From Massilia sp. 9096 (GTDB lineage: Bacteria; Pseudomonadota; Gammaproteobacteria; Burkholderiales; Burkholderiaceae_D), in the NCBI RefSeq assembly GCF_000745265.1, contig NZ_JQNN01000001.1:2418001-2482000 (forward strand): DNA of 64,000 nucleotides, written 5' to 3'. The notes under the pieces were generated by a model. The model was not told where the DNA came from. It was given only the letters and a program-made list of their open reading frames with translations, and did not search any database. This document shows positions 54,588-63,618 of the stretch, in pieces; the first letter of the stretch is position 1, and every line of letters begins with the position of its first letter. Made by a program: the position numbers and the translations under genes.

Positions 54588-57563
54588 TCAGTGTGAACCG
54601 CGCAGCGGCGTGATCGGGGACAGCCCCGGCTCGTTGGCCGGCGCACCAAGCGTGCGCACCAGCTGCAGTACCTCGTCGGACTTGATGAAGCTGGCCGAGG
54701 ACCCGGCTGCCGGCAGCTTTTCCGGCGGCTGCGCGCGCGCGATGGCATGGCCCTGCACGTAGTCGACGCCGATTTCCACCAGGGTGCGCACGGTGGCGGC
54801 GTCCGCGGCCCGCTCGGCGATGGTCTTCATGCCCAGGTTCGCCGCCAGGCTGACGATCGCCTCGACGATCGCCACCTTGGCCGGATCGGCGCTGATGTCG
54901 ACGATCAAGCTGCCGTCGATCTTGAGCACATCGGCCGGCACTTCCTTGAGGTACGAGAACGAGGTCCAGCCGGCGCCGAAGTCGGCCAGCGCGACCTTCA
55001 CGCCGAATTTGCGCACCTGGCCGATGAAGCGGCGCGTGTTGTCCAGGTCGTGCAGCGCCACGCTTTCCGTCACTTCCATGCACAGGCGGTTCGTCACGTG
55101 CGCGTAGCGCGCCAGGATCTCGAGTGCGTCCCGCACGAAGCGCTCGTCGTTCAGCGATGCGCCCGACAGGTTCACGCACACGAAGCGGGTGGTGCGCAGC
55201 GAGGCCAGGTTGTCCTCGATCCAGGCCAGCGTGGCCGACAGCACCCAGCGGTCGATCACGCTCATGCGTCCGCTCTGTTCGGCGGCGGCGATCAGCCGGC
55301 CGGCCGGGACGGTGCGGCCGTCCGGTTCGCGCATGCGCAGCAGCACCTCGACGTCGAGCGACTCGTGCGGCGACACCAGCGACATGATCGGCTGCATTTC
55401 GAGGAACATGCCGTCGGTCGGGTTCGGGCCGTCCAGGCGCTCGACCAGGTCGAGCTCGGCCGCGCGTTCCCGGAAGGCGCTGGCGTCGCGTTCGTACACC
55501 ACCAGGCCGTCGCCGTGGCCGCTCTTGGCTTCGCGGCAGGCGCGCTCGGCGGTCGAGAGCGCGTCCGCGAGCGCCATGCCCGGCCGCACTTCGATCAGGC
55601 CGACCGAGCCGCGCACCTGGAAGGCCTTGTCGCCGACCCGGTACGCGGCGCCGCCGATGCGCTCGACGGTGCCGCGGCAGATCAGCGTCGCCAGCGGGAG
55701 CGCGGTGTCGGGCATGACAATCACGAACTCGCCGCCGCCGACGCGGCCGATCCTCTGGTCGCCGGCCAGCGTCAGCGCCATCCGCTCGCACACCTGCTTG
55801 AGCACCTGGTCGCCGGCCGCGTGGCCAAACAGGTCGTTGATCAGCTCGAGGCGGTCGAGACCGATGTAGGCAAGGGCCAGCGGCTTGCCGGCGCCCAGCG
55901 CCTGCAGCGCGGTCCCGAACATCCTTTCGACGCCGCGCCGGTTGAACACCTTGGTCAGCGGATCGTTGTCGGCCATGAAGCGCAGCTGCTCGTTGGTCTG
56001 GTATTTTTCGGTGACGTCCTGCAGCATCGCCTCGATGCGCCCGCGCGCGAGGGTGGCACTGACCATGAAGCGCCGGCTGGCGTCGCGGTTGGCGATGTGC
56101 ATCTCGGCTTCGCCCTGCATGTGCACCTTCTCGTGCAGTTCGAGCCAGACGCTGTCGGCGAAATAGTGCTTCCAGCTGCTCTGCCCCGGGGTGATGACGC
56201 TGGCGCCGAGCATCTCGCGCAAGGCCGGATTCGCGCTCAGGAAATGGCCGTACATGTCGAGCGTGAACAGGCCGACCGGCATCGCCTCGAACGCCTGCTG
56301 CAGCTTTTCCTGGGCTTGCCTGCGCTTTTCGGTCTCGATGCGCATCTGCTCGGCGACCGCGAGCGCGGCCAGCAGGCCCGATGCCAGCGCCGCCGTCACG
56401 CTGTTGATCACGTCGACGATCTCGCGCATGCCGAACGCGGCCGCGACCACCTCGGCCAGCGAGGACAGGAAGGTCACCGCGAACGAGGCGGCGAACCACA
56501 TCGCCACCCGGTTGCGCGAACGCAGCATGCTGGCCGCCAGGCCGAGCGTCATCAGCGACAGGCCGAAGGCGGCCACGCTCCACATCAGCGGCAGGAACAC
56601 ACGGGACCGCAGCACCAGCGCGCAGGCCGGCAACGGCAGGCAGAGCCATTGCAAGACGCGCAGCGGCGGGCCGAAGCGGGTGTTCGAGAGTTCCGCGCCA
56701 AACAGGGTCTGGTACAGCGTCACCGAGGACATCGCATACAGGGCGATCGTCACCGCGCGCAGCGGCAGCAGCCAGTCGTGCGGCACGGCCTGGCCCAGCC
56801 ATTGGGTGTCCCAGCCGGCCGACAGCGCGCCGACGCGCAGGTTGAGGATCAGCCAGCCGGCGAACTGCACGTACACCACCTGGCGGTTGATGAGCGCGGT
56901 CAGCAGGATGAACACGGTCAGCACGATCATGCCGCCGTCGAGCAGGCCGGACTTGCGGTGGAATTGCTGGACCGATTTTTCCAGCTGGCCGTCCGGCCAT
57001 TGCAGCACGGTCAGGTGGGCCGGCCCGACGAAACCGGCGCGGCACAGCACGCTGTCGACGCCTGCGGGCAGGCGAAGCGCGAAGCCGGACTTGACGGCGA
57101 CCATGGCCCCGTGCGCACCCGCGCGCGAAGCGTCGCCCAGCGGCGCCAGGGAACGGCCATCCCAGCACGCCATGTCGATGGCGTGGCGCGAGGGGAATTC
57201 GATGTCGCGGTATTGACCGCCGCGTTGCCCGGCTTCCTGCGCGAAGGCGTGCGCGGTGAAACCGAACCACACCGGCGCCTCGGACAGCTGGGTATCGTAC
57301 GATTCGACCGGTGGATGCAGCGACAATTGCAGCGCGGCCTGGGCCGGGCTCAAGGGCACCTTGGCGGCCAGCACCTGCATGCCGAGTTCTTCGTCGCCGC
57401 CGGAAACATAATGCTGTTGCCATGTCACCAATGCAATCAGGGACATGAACGCGATCCCAAGCGGTATCACATAGATGGCAAAAAAACGCATTACGGCGTC
57501 CAGCACACGCTGGGCCAGAGAAAGTATCGTTTTTTTACGCGGTACGGTGAAAGGCTTGAGCAT
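54588..57563 (-). CDS. 7TM-PAS-GGDEF-EAL protein with degenerate active sites
   Basis: A 991-residue sensor. A membrane helix at about 26-48 is followed by a periplasmic domain to about 215. Then come about seven closely spaced helices (215-415, 7TMR-DISM-like), a short coiled coil, a PAS domain (about 425-535), a GGDEF domain and an EAL domain. The GGDEF motif is GGGEF (609-613), so the acidic catalytic residue is Gly. The EAL motif is EVL (739-741), and the metal-binding DDFG is ADFG (860-863). CVNLSG, EVTESV, VLKIDGS and the final QGHA are kept. Both activities are probably lost, leaving binding or signalling. No partner is adjacent. Confidence 0.88.
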   Translation of the reverse strand: MLKPFTVPRKKTILSLAQRVLDAVMRFFAIYVIPLGIAFMSLIALVTWQQHYVSGGDEELGMQVLAAKVPLSPAQAALQLSLHPPVESYDTQLSEAPVWFGFTAHAFAQEAGQRGGQYRDIEFPSRHAIDMACWDGRSLAPLGDASRAGAHGAMVAVKSGFALRLPAGVDSVLCRAGFVGPAHLTVLQWPDGQLEKSVQQFHRKSGLLDGGMIVLTVFILLTALINRQVVYVQFAGWLILNLRVGALSAGWDTQWLGQAVPHDWLLPLRAVTIALYAMSSVTLYQTLFGAELSNTRFGPPLRVLQWLCLPLPACALVLRSRVFLPLMWSVAAFGLSLMTLGLAASMLRSRNRVAMWFAASFAVTFLSSLAEVVAAAFGMREIVDVINSVTAALASGLLAALAVAEQMRIETEKRRQAQEKLQQAFEAMPVGLFTLDMYGHFLSANPALREMLGASVITPGQSSWKHYFADSVWLELHEKVHMQGEAEMHIANRDASRRFMVSATLARGRIEAMLQDVTEKYQTNEQLRFMADNDPLTKVFNRRGVERMFGTALQALGAGKPLALAYIGLDRLELINDLFGHAAGDQVLKQVCERMALTLAGDQRIGRVGGGEFVIVMPDTALPLATLICRGTVERIGGAAYRVGDKAFQVRGSVGLIEVRPGMALADALSTAERACREAKSGHGDGLVVYERDASAFRERAAELDLVERLDGPNPTDGMFLEMQPIMSLVSPHESLDVEVLLRMREPDGRTVPAGRLIAAAEQSGRMSVIDRWVLSATLAWIEDNLASLRTTRFVCVNLSGASLNDERFVRDALEILARYAHVTNRLCMEVTESVALHDLDNTRRFIGQVRKFGVKVALADFGAGWTSFSYLKEVPADVLKIDGSLIVDISADPAKVAIVEAIVSLAANLGMKTIAERAADAATVRTLVEIGVDYVQGHAIARAQPPEKLPAAGSSASFIKSDEVLQLVRTLGAPANEPGLSPITPLRGSH

Positions 57564-57779
57564 AGACGAGGATCAGCTGGCGGCGTGCGGCCGCCCTCCA
57601 GCGGCATCAATCCGCCAGCATACCGCTTGTGACAAGTGCAGTCATGCAATTTTTGCTTTACATCAAGGCAAAAGACGTATGTGCAACACAAGCAATATTT
57701 GGGCGTGGGTCACCCGCAGTTTCGCAGCGGCCAGCCGCGCACGCGCAGCGATAGCGCTGCCTGGCCCTGGTCCAGTGAC

Positions 57780-58667
57780 TTACAACCGCCGCGCGGTACC
57801 CGAGACGCGGATCGAACTGCCCGGCGCGGCCGGGATGCCGGCATGCAGGTGCGAGCGCATGCCCATGTCCTCGCCCTGCACCACGTCGATCGCGCCGCCG
57901 TGCGGCCAGCCGAGGTCGCGCAGGTAGCCGGCCAGCGCCGCGGTGCCGGCGCCGGTGGCCGGATCTTCGTACACCCCGCCGACGGCGAACGGATTGCGGG
58001 TATGGAACAGCTGCGGCGTCTCGGCCCAGGCCAGCACGATGGTGCACAGGCCATGCGCCGCCATCAGCGCGCGCCCGGCGTCGAGTTCGTAGTGCATGGC
58101 CGCCAGCAAGGCGCGGCTGGCCAGGCCGATCACCAGGTGGTCGGCGCCGGCATGGGCGAATGCGGGCGGCAGGCGCGGGTCGAGGTCGGCTTCGCGGTAG
58201 CCGAACAGCGCCAGCGTGTCCACCACCAGCTTCGGGTCGGCCGGCCGGCTGTGGGTCGGCGGCGATTGCAGCGCCGCGCCGGTCAGCTCGCCCTTGGCGG
58301 CAGGCTCGCGCCGGCCCTCGACCGTGATCGCGGCGCGGTTCAGCGTGAGCGCATAGACCCCGTCGCCGTACTCGCGCGCCAGCGCCGCACCCAGCGCGAT
58401 GGTGGCATGACCGCAGAACGGCACTTCGGTCTCGGGCGAGAAGTAACGCACGCGCCAGCCTTCCCCATTCGCGTGCGGCGCCGCGAAGACGGTCTCGGAA
58501 AAGCCGACCTCGCAGGCCAGCTGCTGCATCTCGGCCTCGGGCGGCAACTGGGCGCCGATCCAGACGCCGGCCGGATTGCCGCCGGTTTCGCCGTCGGAGA
58601 AAGCGGCGATACGCCGGATGGCCGCGCCGGTCGCGCTGCTCGATCTCGTTGTGTGGGTAGGGATCAC
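57780..58667 (-). CDS. PhzF-family isomerase
   Basis: A 295-residue protein of the PhzF/DAP-epimerase fold. The catalytic Glu58 (GFSETVFA), RYFSPETEVPFCGHATIAL and the late PFAVGGVYEDPATGAGTAALAGYL, which is the second half of the active site, are all clear. The start is GTG at 58667 with AGGAGATATTC upstream. PhzF proper isomerises a phenazine precursor, but no phenazine genes are near, so another substrate is expected. The family is secure. Confidence 0.88.
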   Translation of the reverse strand: MIPTHTTRSSSATGAAIRRIAAFSDGETGGNPAGVWIGAQLPPEAEMQQLACEVGFSETVFAAPHANGEGWRVRYFSPETEVPFCGHATIALGAALAREYGDGVYALTLNRAAITVEGRREPAAKGELTGAALQSPPTHSRPADPKLVVDTLALFGYREADLDPRLPPAFAHAGADHLVIGLASRALLAAMHYELDAGRALMAAHGLCTIVLAWAETPQLFHTRNPFAVGGVYEDPATGAGTAALAGYLRDLGWPHGGAIDVVQGEDMGMRSHLHAGIPAAPGSSIRVSGTARRL

Positions 58668-58896
58668 GAATATCTCCTGGAAAGGGTTGGCACAGCGGCG
58701 GTGTGCGAGAACCCCACATCATAGTGCGCCGTCGCGGAACGTGCATGGGGCTCTGCCCGGCCTCGATCGTTCGATCGCCTGGCGTCTCCTTGAGCTTGAC
58801 CCGCGACGCATACGTCTGATCCTGCTCAGTTCGCGTTCGGCCGGCTGCCGTAAGCTGGCCGTGTTCTCGACTTCGACTGTGCTTGGAGGAGATTCA

Positions 58897-59391
58897 ATGC
58901 CGGCATCGCCCCGTCCTTCCGCATCGCCGCTCGCGCTCGCTTCGGCCTGCGCTCTGGCCCTCGCCTTGTCTCTGTCGCTGGCGACATGCGGGGCAGTGGC
59001 CGCGCCGCTGTACGCTACTGCTGCGTCCGGCAGCAGCGTCGGCGTGACCGGCGACGTATTCGGCGCCGATACGATCGTCGACGCCGGCGGCTATGCCATC
59101 GATGCTGTTGCCGCCATCGATGCTGTTGCCGCCCTCGGCCCCGACTTCACCGGCCCAAGTGCGCCGGCCGGCGGGGACAGTGTCTATGGCGCAGCTTTCG
59201 ACAACGACGTCGGACCGCCGGCCACGGCGTGCCGCTTCGAAGGCGAGTGCGATGCGGTGCGGCTCGACCTGCCGCCGCCGCCGCCGCCGCCGGTGCCGGA
59301 GCCCGGCGCCACGGGGATGCTCGGGTTCGGCCTGGCCCTGCTCCTGCTGCGCGGCCAGCGCCCGGCCAACCTGCGCTTCCGGGCGCCGTGA
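58897..59391 (+). CDS. PEP-CTERM protein, unknown
   Basis: A 164-residue exported protein with a Leu/Ala signal (LALASACALALALSLSLATCGAVAA), a short Gly/Asp-rich middle and a C-terminal PPPPPPPVPEPGATGMLGFGLALLLLRGQR, a clear PEP-CTERM signal of Pro-Glu-Pro, helix and Arg tail. Bases 59096-59131 hold a tandem repeat of an 18-base unit, giving AIDAVAAIDAVAA. GGAGGAGA precedes the ATG at 58897. With the HAF-repeat protein it is the second exosortase substrate in the window. Confidence 0.8.
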   Translation: MPASPRPSASPLALASACALALALSLSLATCGAVAAPLYATAASGSSVGVTGDVFGADTIVDAGGYAIDAVAAIDAVAALGPDFTGPSAPAGGDSVYGAAFDNDVGPPATACRFEGECDAVRLDLPPPPPPPVPEPGATGMLGFGLALLLLRGQRPANLRFRAP

Positions 59392-59454
59392 GCGCATCGG
59401 CAGCCGCAACAGCATGCAGACACCCGGTGCCGCGAGCCTGTGCACCTGGCCGCC

Positions 59455-61278
59455 TCAGAACCCCGGCGGACGCTCGCGCATCGCGCCGGTCGCGCGCTCC
59501 AGCGCCAGGCCGACCTCGCCAATCGTGCCTTCGTCGAACAGCCGGCCGATCAGGGTCACGCCGTGCGGCACACGGCGCGGCGGGTTGAAGGTCGGGAGCG
59601 GCTGCGCCGGATTCGGCGCCCAGTCGCTGCGCGCCTGCGTGACGTCGACGAAACCGGTGCGCAGCGTCAGCGAGGGGTGGCCGGTAAAGTTCGAGATGGT
59701 CAGCATCTCGTCGCGCAGCGAAGGCACGATCAGCAAATCGACCTCGCCCATGATGCGCGCCATCTCGAGCGCCACCTTGCGGCGCAGGCGGTCGCCCTGC
59801 ACGAAGTCGACCGCCGACAGGAAGCGCGCTTCGCGGAACAGGTTCGGCCAGGCATCCGGCACCTGCATTTTCAACTGGTCGGCGCGTCCGTCCAGCGTGA
59901 TCTCCTCGAACGCGGCGGCCGCTTCCGCAAACAGCACCGTGTTGAGCGACTGGTAGGGCCAGTCGGGCAGCGTCACCGGCACCGCTTTCAGCCCCATCTT
60001 CTGCAGGCTCTCCAGCGCGGCGCGGTCGACGCTCGTCGCCGGCGCTTCCTTCATCCAGTCGGCAAAATAGCCGAACTTCAGGCCGGCCACTTTCGCGCCG
60101 GCGTCGAAGTCCAGTTTGGCCGCACGGCTGGCGACGTCGCCCGGATCGGTGCCCGAGATCGCCTGCAGCACCAGCATCGCATCCTCGACGCTGCGCGTCA
60201 TCGGTCCCAGCTTGTCGAGCGACCAGCACAGCGTCATGGCGCCGGTGCGCGGCACCCGGCCATAGGTCGGGCGCAGGCCGGTCACGCCGCAACGCATCGA
60301 CGGGCTGACGATGCTGCCGCCGGTCTCGCTGCCGATCGAGAACGCGACCAGCGCCGCCGCGGTCGCCGCACCCGGGCCGGCGCTCGAGCCCGAGGCGCCC
60401 TCCTCGAGCAGCCACGGATTCACGGTCTGGCCGCCGAACCAGACGTCGTTCAGCGCCAGCGCACCCAGGCTCAGCTTGGCCACCAGCACGGCGCCGGCCG
60501 CGTTCAGCCGGGCCACCACGGCCGAGTCCTGCTGCGGTACGCGGTCGCGGTTGAACTCGGCGCCCCAGGTGGTGCGGATGCCGGCGGTGTCGAGCAGGTC
60601 CTTCACGCCATACGGGATGCCGTGCAGCGGGCCGCGGTATTTGCCGGCGGCGATCTCGCGGTCGGCCTGGCGCGCCTGGGCCAGCGCGTGCTCGTCGGTA
60701 AGGGTGATCACGCTGCGCAGCTTCGGGTCGAGGCGGCGGATGCGCTCCATATAGATGCGCGTCAGGCGCTCCGAGCTGATGGCGCGCGACTCGATCCAGC
60801 GCGACAGCTGGGTCACCGGCGCGTAGGCGATGTCCTCGTCCTTGGCGGGCAACGGGCCCGCGCCCGCGCGCGTGCGCACGAAGCGCGCCTGCGCGGGGCC
60901 TTTCAAACCGGGCGCGATGCTGGCCGGATCCCACACGGTGGCCGGCGCCAGGCCGGGCTCCAGCGCCACCTTCTTCGGACCGGTGCGCCGCTCCATCGTC
61001 GAAGCCAGCGAGATGCGCCAGTTGTCGGCGGCCATGCGGCGCTGGGCCGGGCTGAGGCTCACCTGCATCAGCTTCTCGGCCTCGGCGAAGGTGGCGGGCG
61101 TGACTTCGGGGCCGACCGCCGGCGTGGCGCCGAAGGTGGGCGGCGCACCCGGGGTGGCGCCGTCCTGCGGCAGCGGATCGTTGGCGATGGCGGCCGCGGC
61201 GTCGGCGCTGCGGACGGCGCCGCTCACGGCCAGCAGGCCGAGCGGGGCGTTGATGAGGAACTGGCGGCGTTGGGTCAT
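59455..61278 (-). CDS. Tat-exported amidase-signature enzyme
   Basis: A 607-residue amidase with a twin-arginine-like start (TQRRQFLINAPLGLLAVSGAV). The amidase-signature core holds the Ser-cisSer-Lys triad: Lys in VLVAKLSLGAL, and GASGSSAGPGAATAAALVAFSIGSETGGSIVSPS with both serines. An N-terminal extension of about 150 residues precedes the core, and the end is typical (VGLALERATG). It could hydrolyse amides, peptides or urea derivatives in the periplasm. AGGAG stands seven bases before the ATG. The substrate is unknown. Confidence 0.88.
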   Translation of the reverse strand: MTQRRQFLINAPLGLLAVSGAVRSADAAAAIANDPLPQDGATPGAPPTFGATPAVGPEVTPATFAEAEKLMQVSLSPAQRRMAADNWRISLASTMERRTGPKKVALEPGLAPATVWDPASIAPGLKGPAQARFVRTRAGAGPLPAKDEDIAYAPVTQLSRWIESRAISSERLTRIYMERIRRLDPKLRSVITLTDEHALAQARQADREIAAGKYRGPLHGIPYGVKDLLDTAGIRTTWGAEFNRDRVPQQDSAVVARLNAAGAVLVAKLSLGALALNDVWFGGQTVNPWLLEEGASGSSAGPGAATAAALVAFSIGSETGGSIVSPSMRCGVTGLRPTYGRVPRTGAMTLCWSLDKLGPMTRSVEDAMLVLQAISGTDPGDVASRAAKLDFDAGAKVAGLKFGYFADWMKEAPATSVDRAALESLQKMGLKAVPVTLPDWPYQSLNTVLFAEAAAAFEEITLDGRADQLKMQVPDAWPNLFREARFLSAVDFVQGDRLRRKVALEMARIMGEVDLLIVPSLRDEMLTISNFTGHPSLTLRTGFVDVTQARSDWAPNPAQPLPTFNPPRRVPHGVTLIGRLFDEGTIGEVGLALERATGAMRERPPGF

Positions 61279-61392
61279 GGGGCTCCTGAGGTGGTTCGAT
61301 GGCCCCTGTGATCCTACCCCACTCGGGTAGCCAAAACAATAACGAAATGCGCTGCCTCGACCCCGTGTGCACGCACGCGCCGGCCCTCGCCG

Positions 61393-62106
61393 TCAGGCCT
61401 GGCCGTCCAGCTCCGGATAGTGGCGGAAGATGCCTTCCTCGTTGAACGGCAGACGCCGCGCGGAGGCCAGGTAGGCCTTGATGCGCGGACGCGCCGCCAC
61501 CCGCTCGCGCAATGCGCCCAGCAGCGGGTAGTTGGCGTCGATGCGCGCCAGCGTGCCGGGAAACGCGTAGCGCAGCCCCTCGAGGACCTGGAACAGCGAC
61601 AGATCGGCATAGCTGACCTGGTCGCCCAGCAGGTAGTCCTTGGGCTCGGGCCGACCCAGGATGCCCTCGAAGTAATCCAGGAATTTCGGCAAGCGCGTCT
61701 CGAGGAAATCGGCGGCGCGGCGCTTGGCTTCCGGCCGCTGGTCCTCGTAGTACAGCGAGGACGCGATCGGGTGGTGGCTGTCGTGCGCCTCGGTCACCAG
61801 GTCGGCGATGGTCAGCTGCAGCTGGTTGACCCACAGCCGGCCCTGCTCGTCGCCCGGGGCTAGGCCGTGGCGCTGGCCGATGTACAGCAGGATGTTGGCG
61901 ACCTGCCCCATCGCCAGAGCGTCGGCCTTCAGGAACGGCGGCGCGAACGAGGGATGGTCGGCGCCGTCCATCGCCGCCATCATGCGCGCCATGCCGCCCG
62001 GCTCGCGCGCCACGTCGACGTAGTCCACGCCGGCCTCTTCCAGGGCCAGGCGCACGAACTCGCCGCGCCCCTGGATGGTGGGCCAATAAAAAAGTTCATA
62101 CGCCAT
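61393..62106 (-). CDS. Glutathione S-transferase family protein
   Basis: A 237-residue cytosolic GST. The thioredoxin-like half has AYELFYWPTIQGRGEFVRLALEEAGVDYVDV and the cis-Pro region FAPPFLKADALAMGQVANILLYIGQRHGL. The helical half has YLLGDQVSYADLSLFQVLEGLRYAFP. It is sigma/alpha-like in outline. The ATG at 62106 gives this start; a TTG eleven codons earlier is less likely. The ligand is unknown. Confidence 0.85.
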   Translation of the reverse strand: MAYELFYWPTIQGRGEFVRLALEEAGVDYVDVAREPGGMARMMAAMDGADHPSFAPPFLKADALAMGQVANILLYIGQRHGLAPGDEQGRLWVNQLQLTIADLVTEAHDSHHPIASSLYYEDQRPEAKRRAADFLETRLPKFLDYFEGILGRPEPKDYLLGDQVSYADLSLFQVLEGLRYAFPGTLARIDANYPLLGALRERVAARPRIKAYLASARRLPFNEEGIFRHYPELDGQA

Positions 62107-62288
62107 CAGGCGCTCCTTATGTTGTTCGGTTTGACTCAATTATTCCTCATGATCCCGATGTTCGGCGCGGCAATCGTGCTAGTCTTCGGGTTGCCAAATT
62201 AGGGCTGCCAAAAGATCAATAACAAGAGACATGATCACAACAAAAACAAGACAGGGAATGGGTGACGGCATGGGTCGACCTTGACGCT

Positions 62289-62306
62289 CGGAATGATTTA
62301 TTTCCG
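62289..62306. repeat. Short inverted repeat upstream of the VirK/YbjX gene
   Basis: CGGAA and TTCCG arms are separated by eight bases (CGGAATGATTTATTTCCG). It lies about 76 bases before the gene and 40 bases before a TATAAC box at about 62346. It may be a regulator site. Confidence 0.3.
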
Positions 62307-62381
62307 TTGAGCAATCTCACTTTGCCCAGGAGGCGAGTGCGACAAGATATAACCCGTCATCACATCCCTACGGAGCGCTTC

Positions 62382-63344
62382 ATGATTTTCGCTCACCTGA
62401 CCCGCCACTGGATCGCCCGCCGCAGCCAGTACAGTTTCTCTACCTGGATGCTGTGCGTCGCACGCAGCATGCGCGTCCTGGCCTACTACCGCGAGCACCG
62501 CGCGCTGTGCCGGCTCGGCGTCTACCGCAACCACGTCGCCCAGCCCGGCGACGACGATCCCTTCCACCACCTCAGCCACCGCGACTACCTCATCAAGGGC
62601 TTGCCGGTGCGCCAGCGCGTGCAAGCCGTGCTGAGCCACTACCGCTTTGAAGAAACCACCTTCAACGATGCCTACAAGGCCGGGGTCTACGGCGCGCGTG
62701 CGCTGCCGCTGTGGCAGCACGACGACGACGGCGCCAGCTTCGTCATCCAGCTCGAAATGGCGTCGCGCAGCAATGCCGAGGGCGACTTGACGCTGGCCCT
62801 GGTCGCGGACGGCAAATGCCTGCACCGACTCTCATTCAGCTGGCTCGAGGGAGCGATGTTCGGCCTCGACACGCCGGTCGTGCCCTTCATCGCGCGCAAC
62901 CAGGGGCGCTGGGCCGATTCCGGCGCGGCCTTCGAAGCCTTCGAGCGGATTTTCCCGAACAATTCGCCGAGCTTCTTCTGCTTCGCCGCCATGCAGGGCA
63001 TCGCCCAGGCGGTCGGCATCGACAAGGTAGCCGCGATCCGCGGCGAGGCCCACGTCGCCTACGATCCTGCGCCCGAAAAGCACTTTGCCAACGCCTACGA
63101 CGGCTTCTGGAAGATCCTCGGCGGCGCCGAAATGAGCGGCGGCCCCGGCTACCTGATTGCGCTGCCGTTCTACGTCAAGCCGCTGGCGGACATGCCCTCC
63201 AAGCACCGCAAGCGCGCGGCCCAGCGGCGCGAGCACTGGCGCCTGATCGGCGAATCGGCGCGCACCGCGCTGCAGCGCCACCTGCTGCACGCGCGCGCGC
63301 AGATCGAGCACCCGGCGCCGGTGCTGGAGCCGGCCCAGATCTGA
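62382..63344 (+). CDS. VirK/YbjX (DUF535) family protein
   Basis: A 320-residue soluble protein of the VirK/YbjX family. Typical parts are LIKGLPVRQRVQAVLSHYRFEETTF, LEMASRSNAEGDLTLALVADGKCLHRLSFSW, and FFCFAAMQGIAQAVGIDKVAAIRGEAHVAYDPAPEKHFANAYDGFWKILGGAE. Relatives in enterics are linked to resistance to antimicrobial peptides and to virulence. The biochemistry is not settled. CGGAG precedes the ATG at 62382. Confidence 0.88.
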   Translation: MIFAHLTRHWIARRSQYSFSTWMLCVARSMRVLAYYREHRALCRLGVYRNHVAQPGDDDPFHHLSHRDYLIKGLPVRQRVQAVLSHYRFEETTFNDAYKAGVYGARALPLWQHDDDGASFVIQLEMASRSNAEGDLTLALVADGKCLHRLSFSWLEGAMFGLDTPVVPFIARNQGRWADSGAAFEAFERIFPNNSPSFFCFAAMQGIAQAVGIDKVAAIRGEAHVAYDPAPEKHFANAYDGFWKILGGAEMSGGPGYLIALPFYVKPLADMPSKHRKRAAQRREHWRLIGESARTALQRHLLHARAQIEHPAPVLEPAQI

Positions 63345-63442
63345 GGCGGGCGCAGCTGCAGCACGTGGCAAACATGTGGCAAGGCGTGTCGCCCACGGTT
63401 GACAGAAGCACCACCATGGGGCGCGCTCGTGTTACACTCGCG

Positions 63443-63520
63443 CCTTCGCTAGGGGTCCTGGGAGTGCGCTTCCGGGTGAGACATACCCTTCGTACCTGAT
63501 CTGGATAATGCCAGCGAAGG
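63443..63520 (+). ncRNA. TPP (THI-element) riboswitch
   Basis: All the core pieces of the thiamine pyrophosphate riboswitch are present: AGGGGTCC after a P1 arm CCTTCGCT (63443-63450), GGGTGAGACATACCC, then CGTACCTGATCTGGATAATGCCAGCGAAGG, which closes P1 with AGCGAAGG (63513-63520). P1 is a perfect 8-base pair. It lies 98 bases before a TonB-dependent receptor gene, so that gene should be off when thiamine is plentiful. Confidence 0.93.
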
Positions 63521-63558
63521 AAAGCGCAGAGCAGCACCCCTCCTCGTTTTGCCCTTCC

Positions 63559-63598
63559 CCGTTGGCTCCGGCTTATAAAAAGCAGCGCAGCCCAACGG
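63559..63598 (+). promoter_or_regulatory. Hairpin between TPP aptamer and receptor gene
   Basis: CCGTTGG (63559-63565) pairs with CCAACGG (63592-63598). It lies 20 bases before the receptor ATG and could be the riboswitch expression platform. No T-run follows, favouring translational control. Confidence 0.45.
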
Positions 63599-63618
63599 CG
63601 CGCCGAGAGAGCAAACCC

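Noticed and set aside
54747..57632. A 961-codon open frame on the plus strand
   Set aside because: It is antisense to the 991-residue GGDEF-EAL gene and has shadow composition.
57640..57680. FNR-type site TTTACATCAAGG before the GGDEF-EAL gene
   Set aside because: Only one half-site is good; the other half does not match TTGAT.
57780..58667. Phenazine biosynthesis gene cluster
   Set aside because: Only a PhzF-fold protein is present. No other phz gene is in the window.
59147..62086. A 979-codon open frame on the minus strand
   Set aside because: It overlaps the amidase and GST genes in another frame and has only Arg/Ala/Pro-rich shadow sequence.
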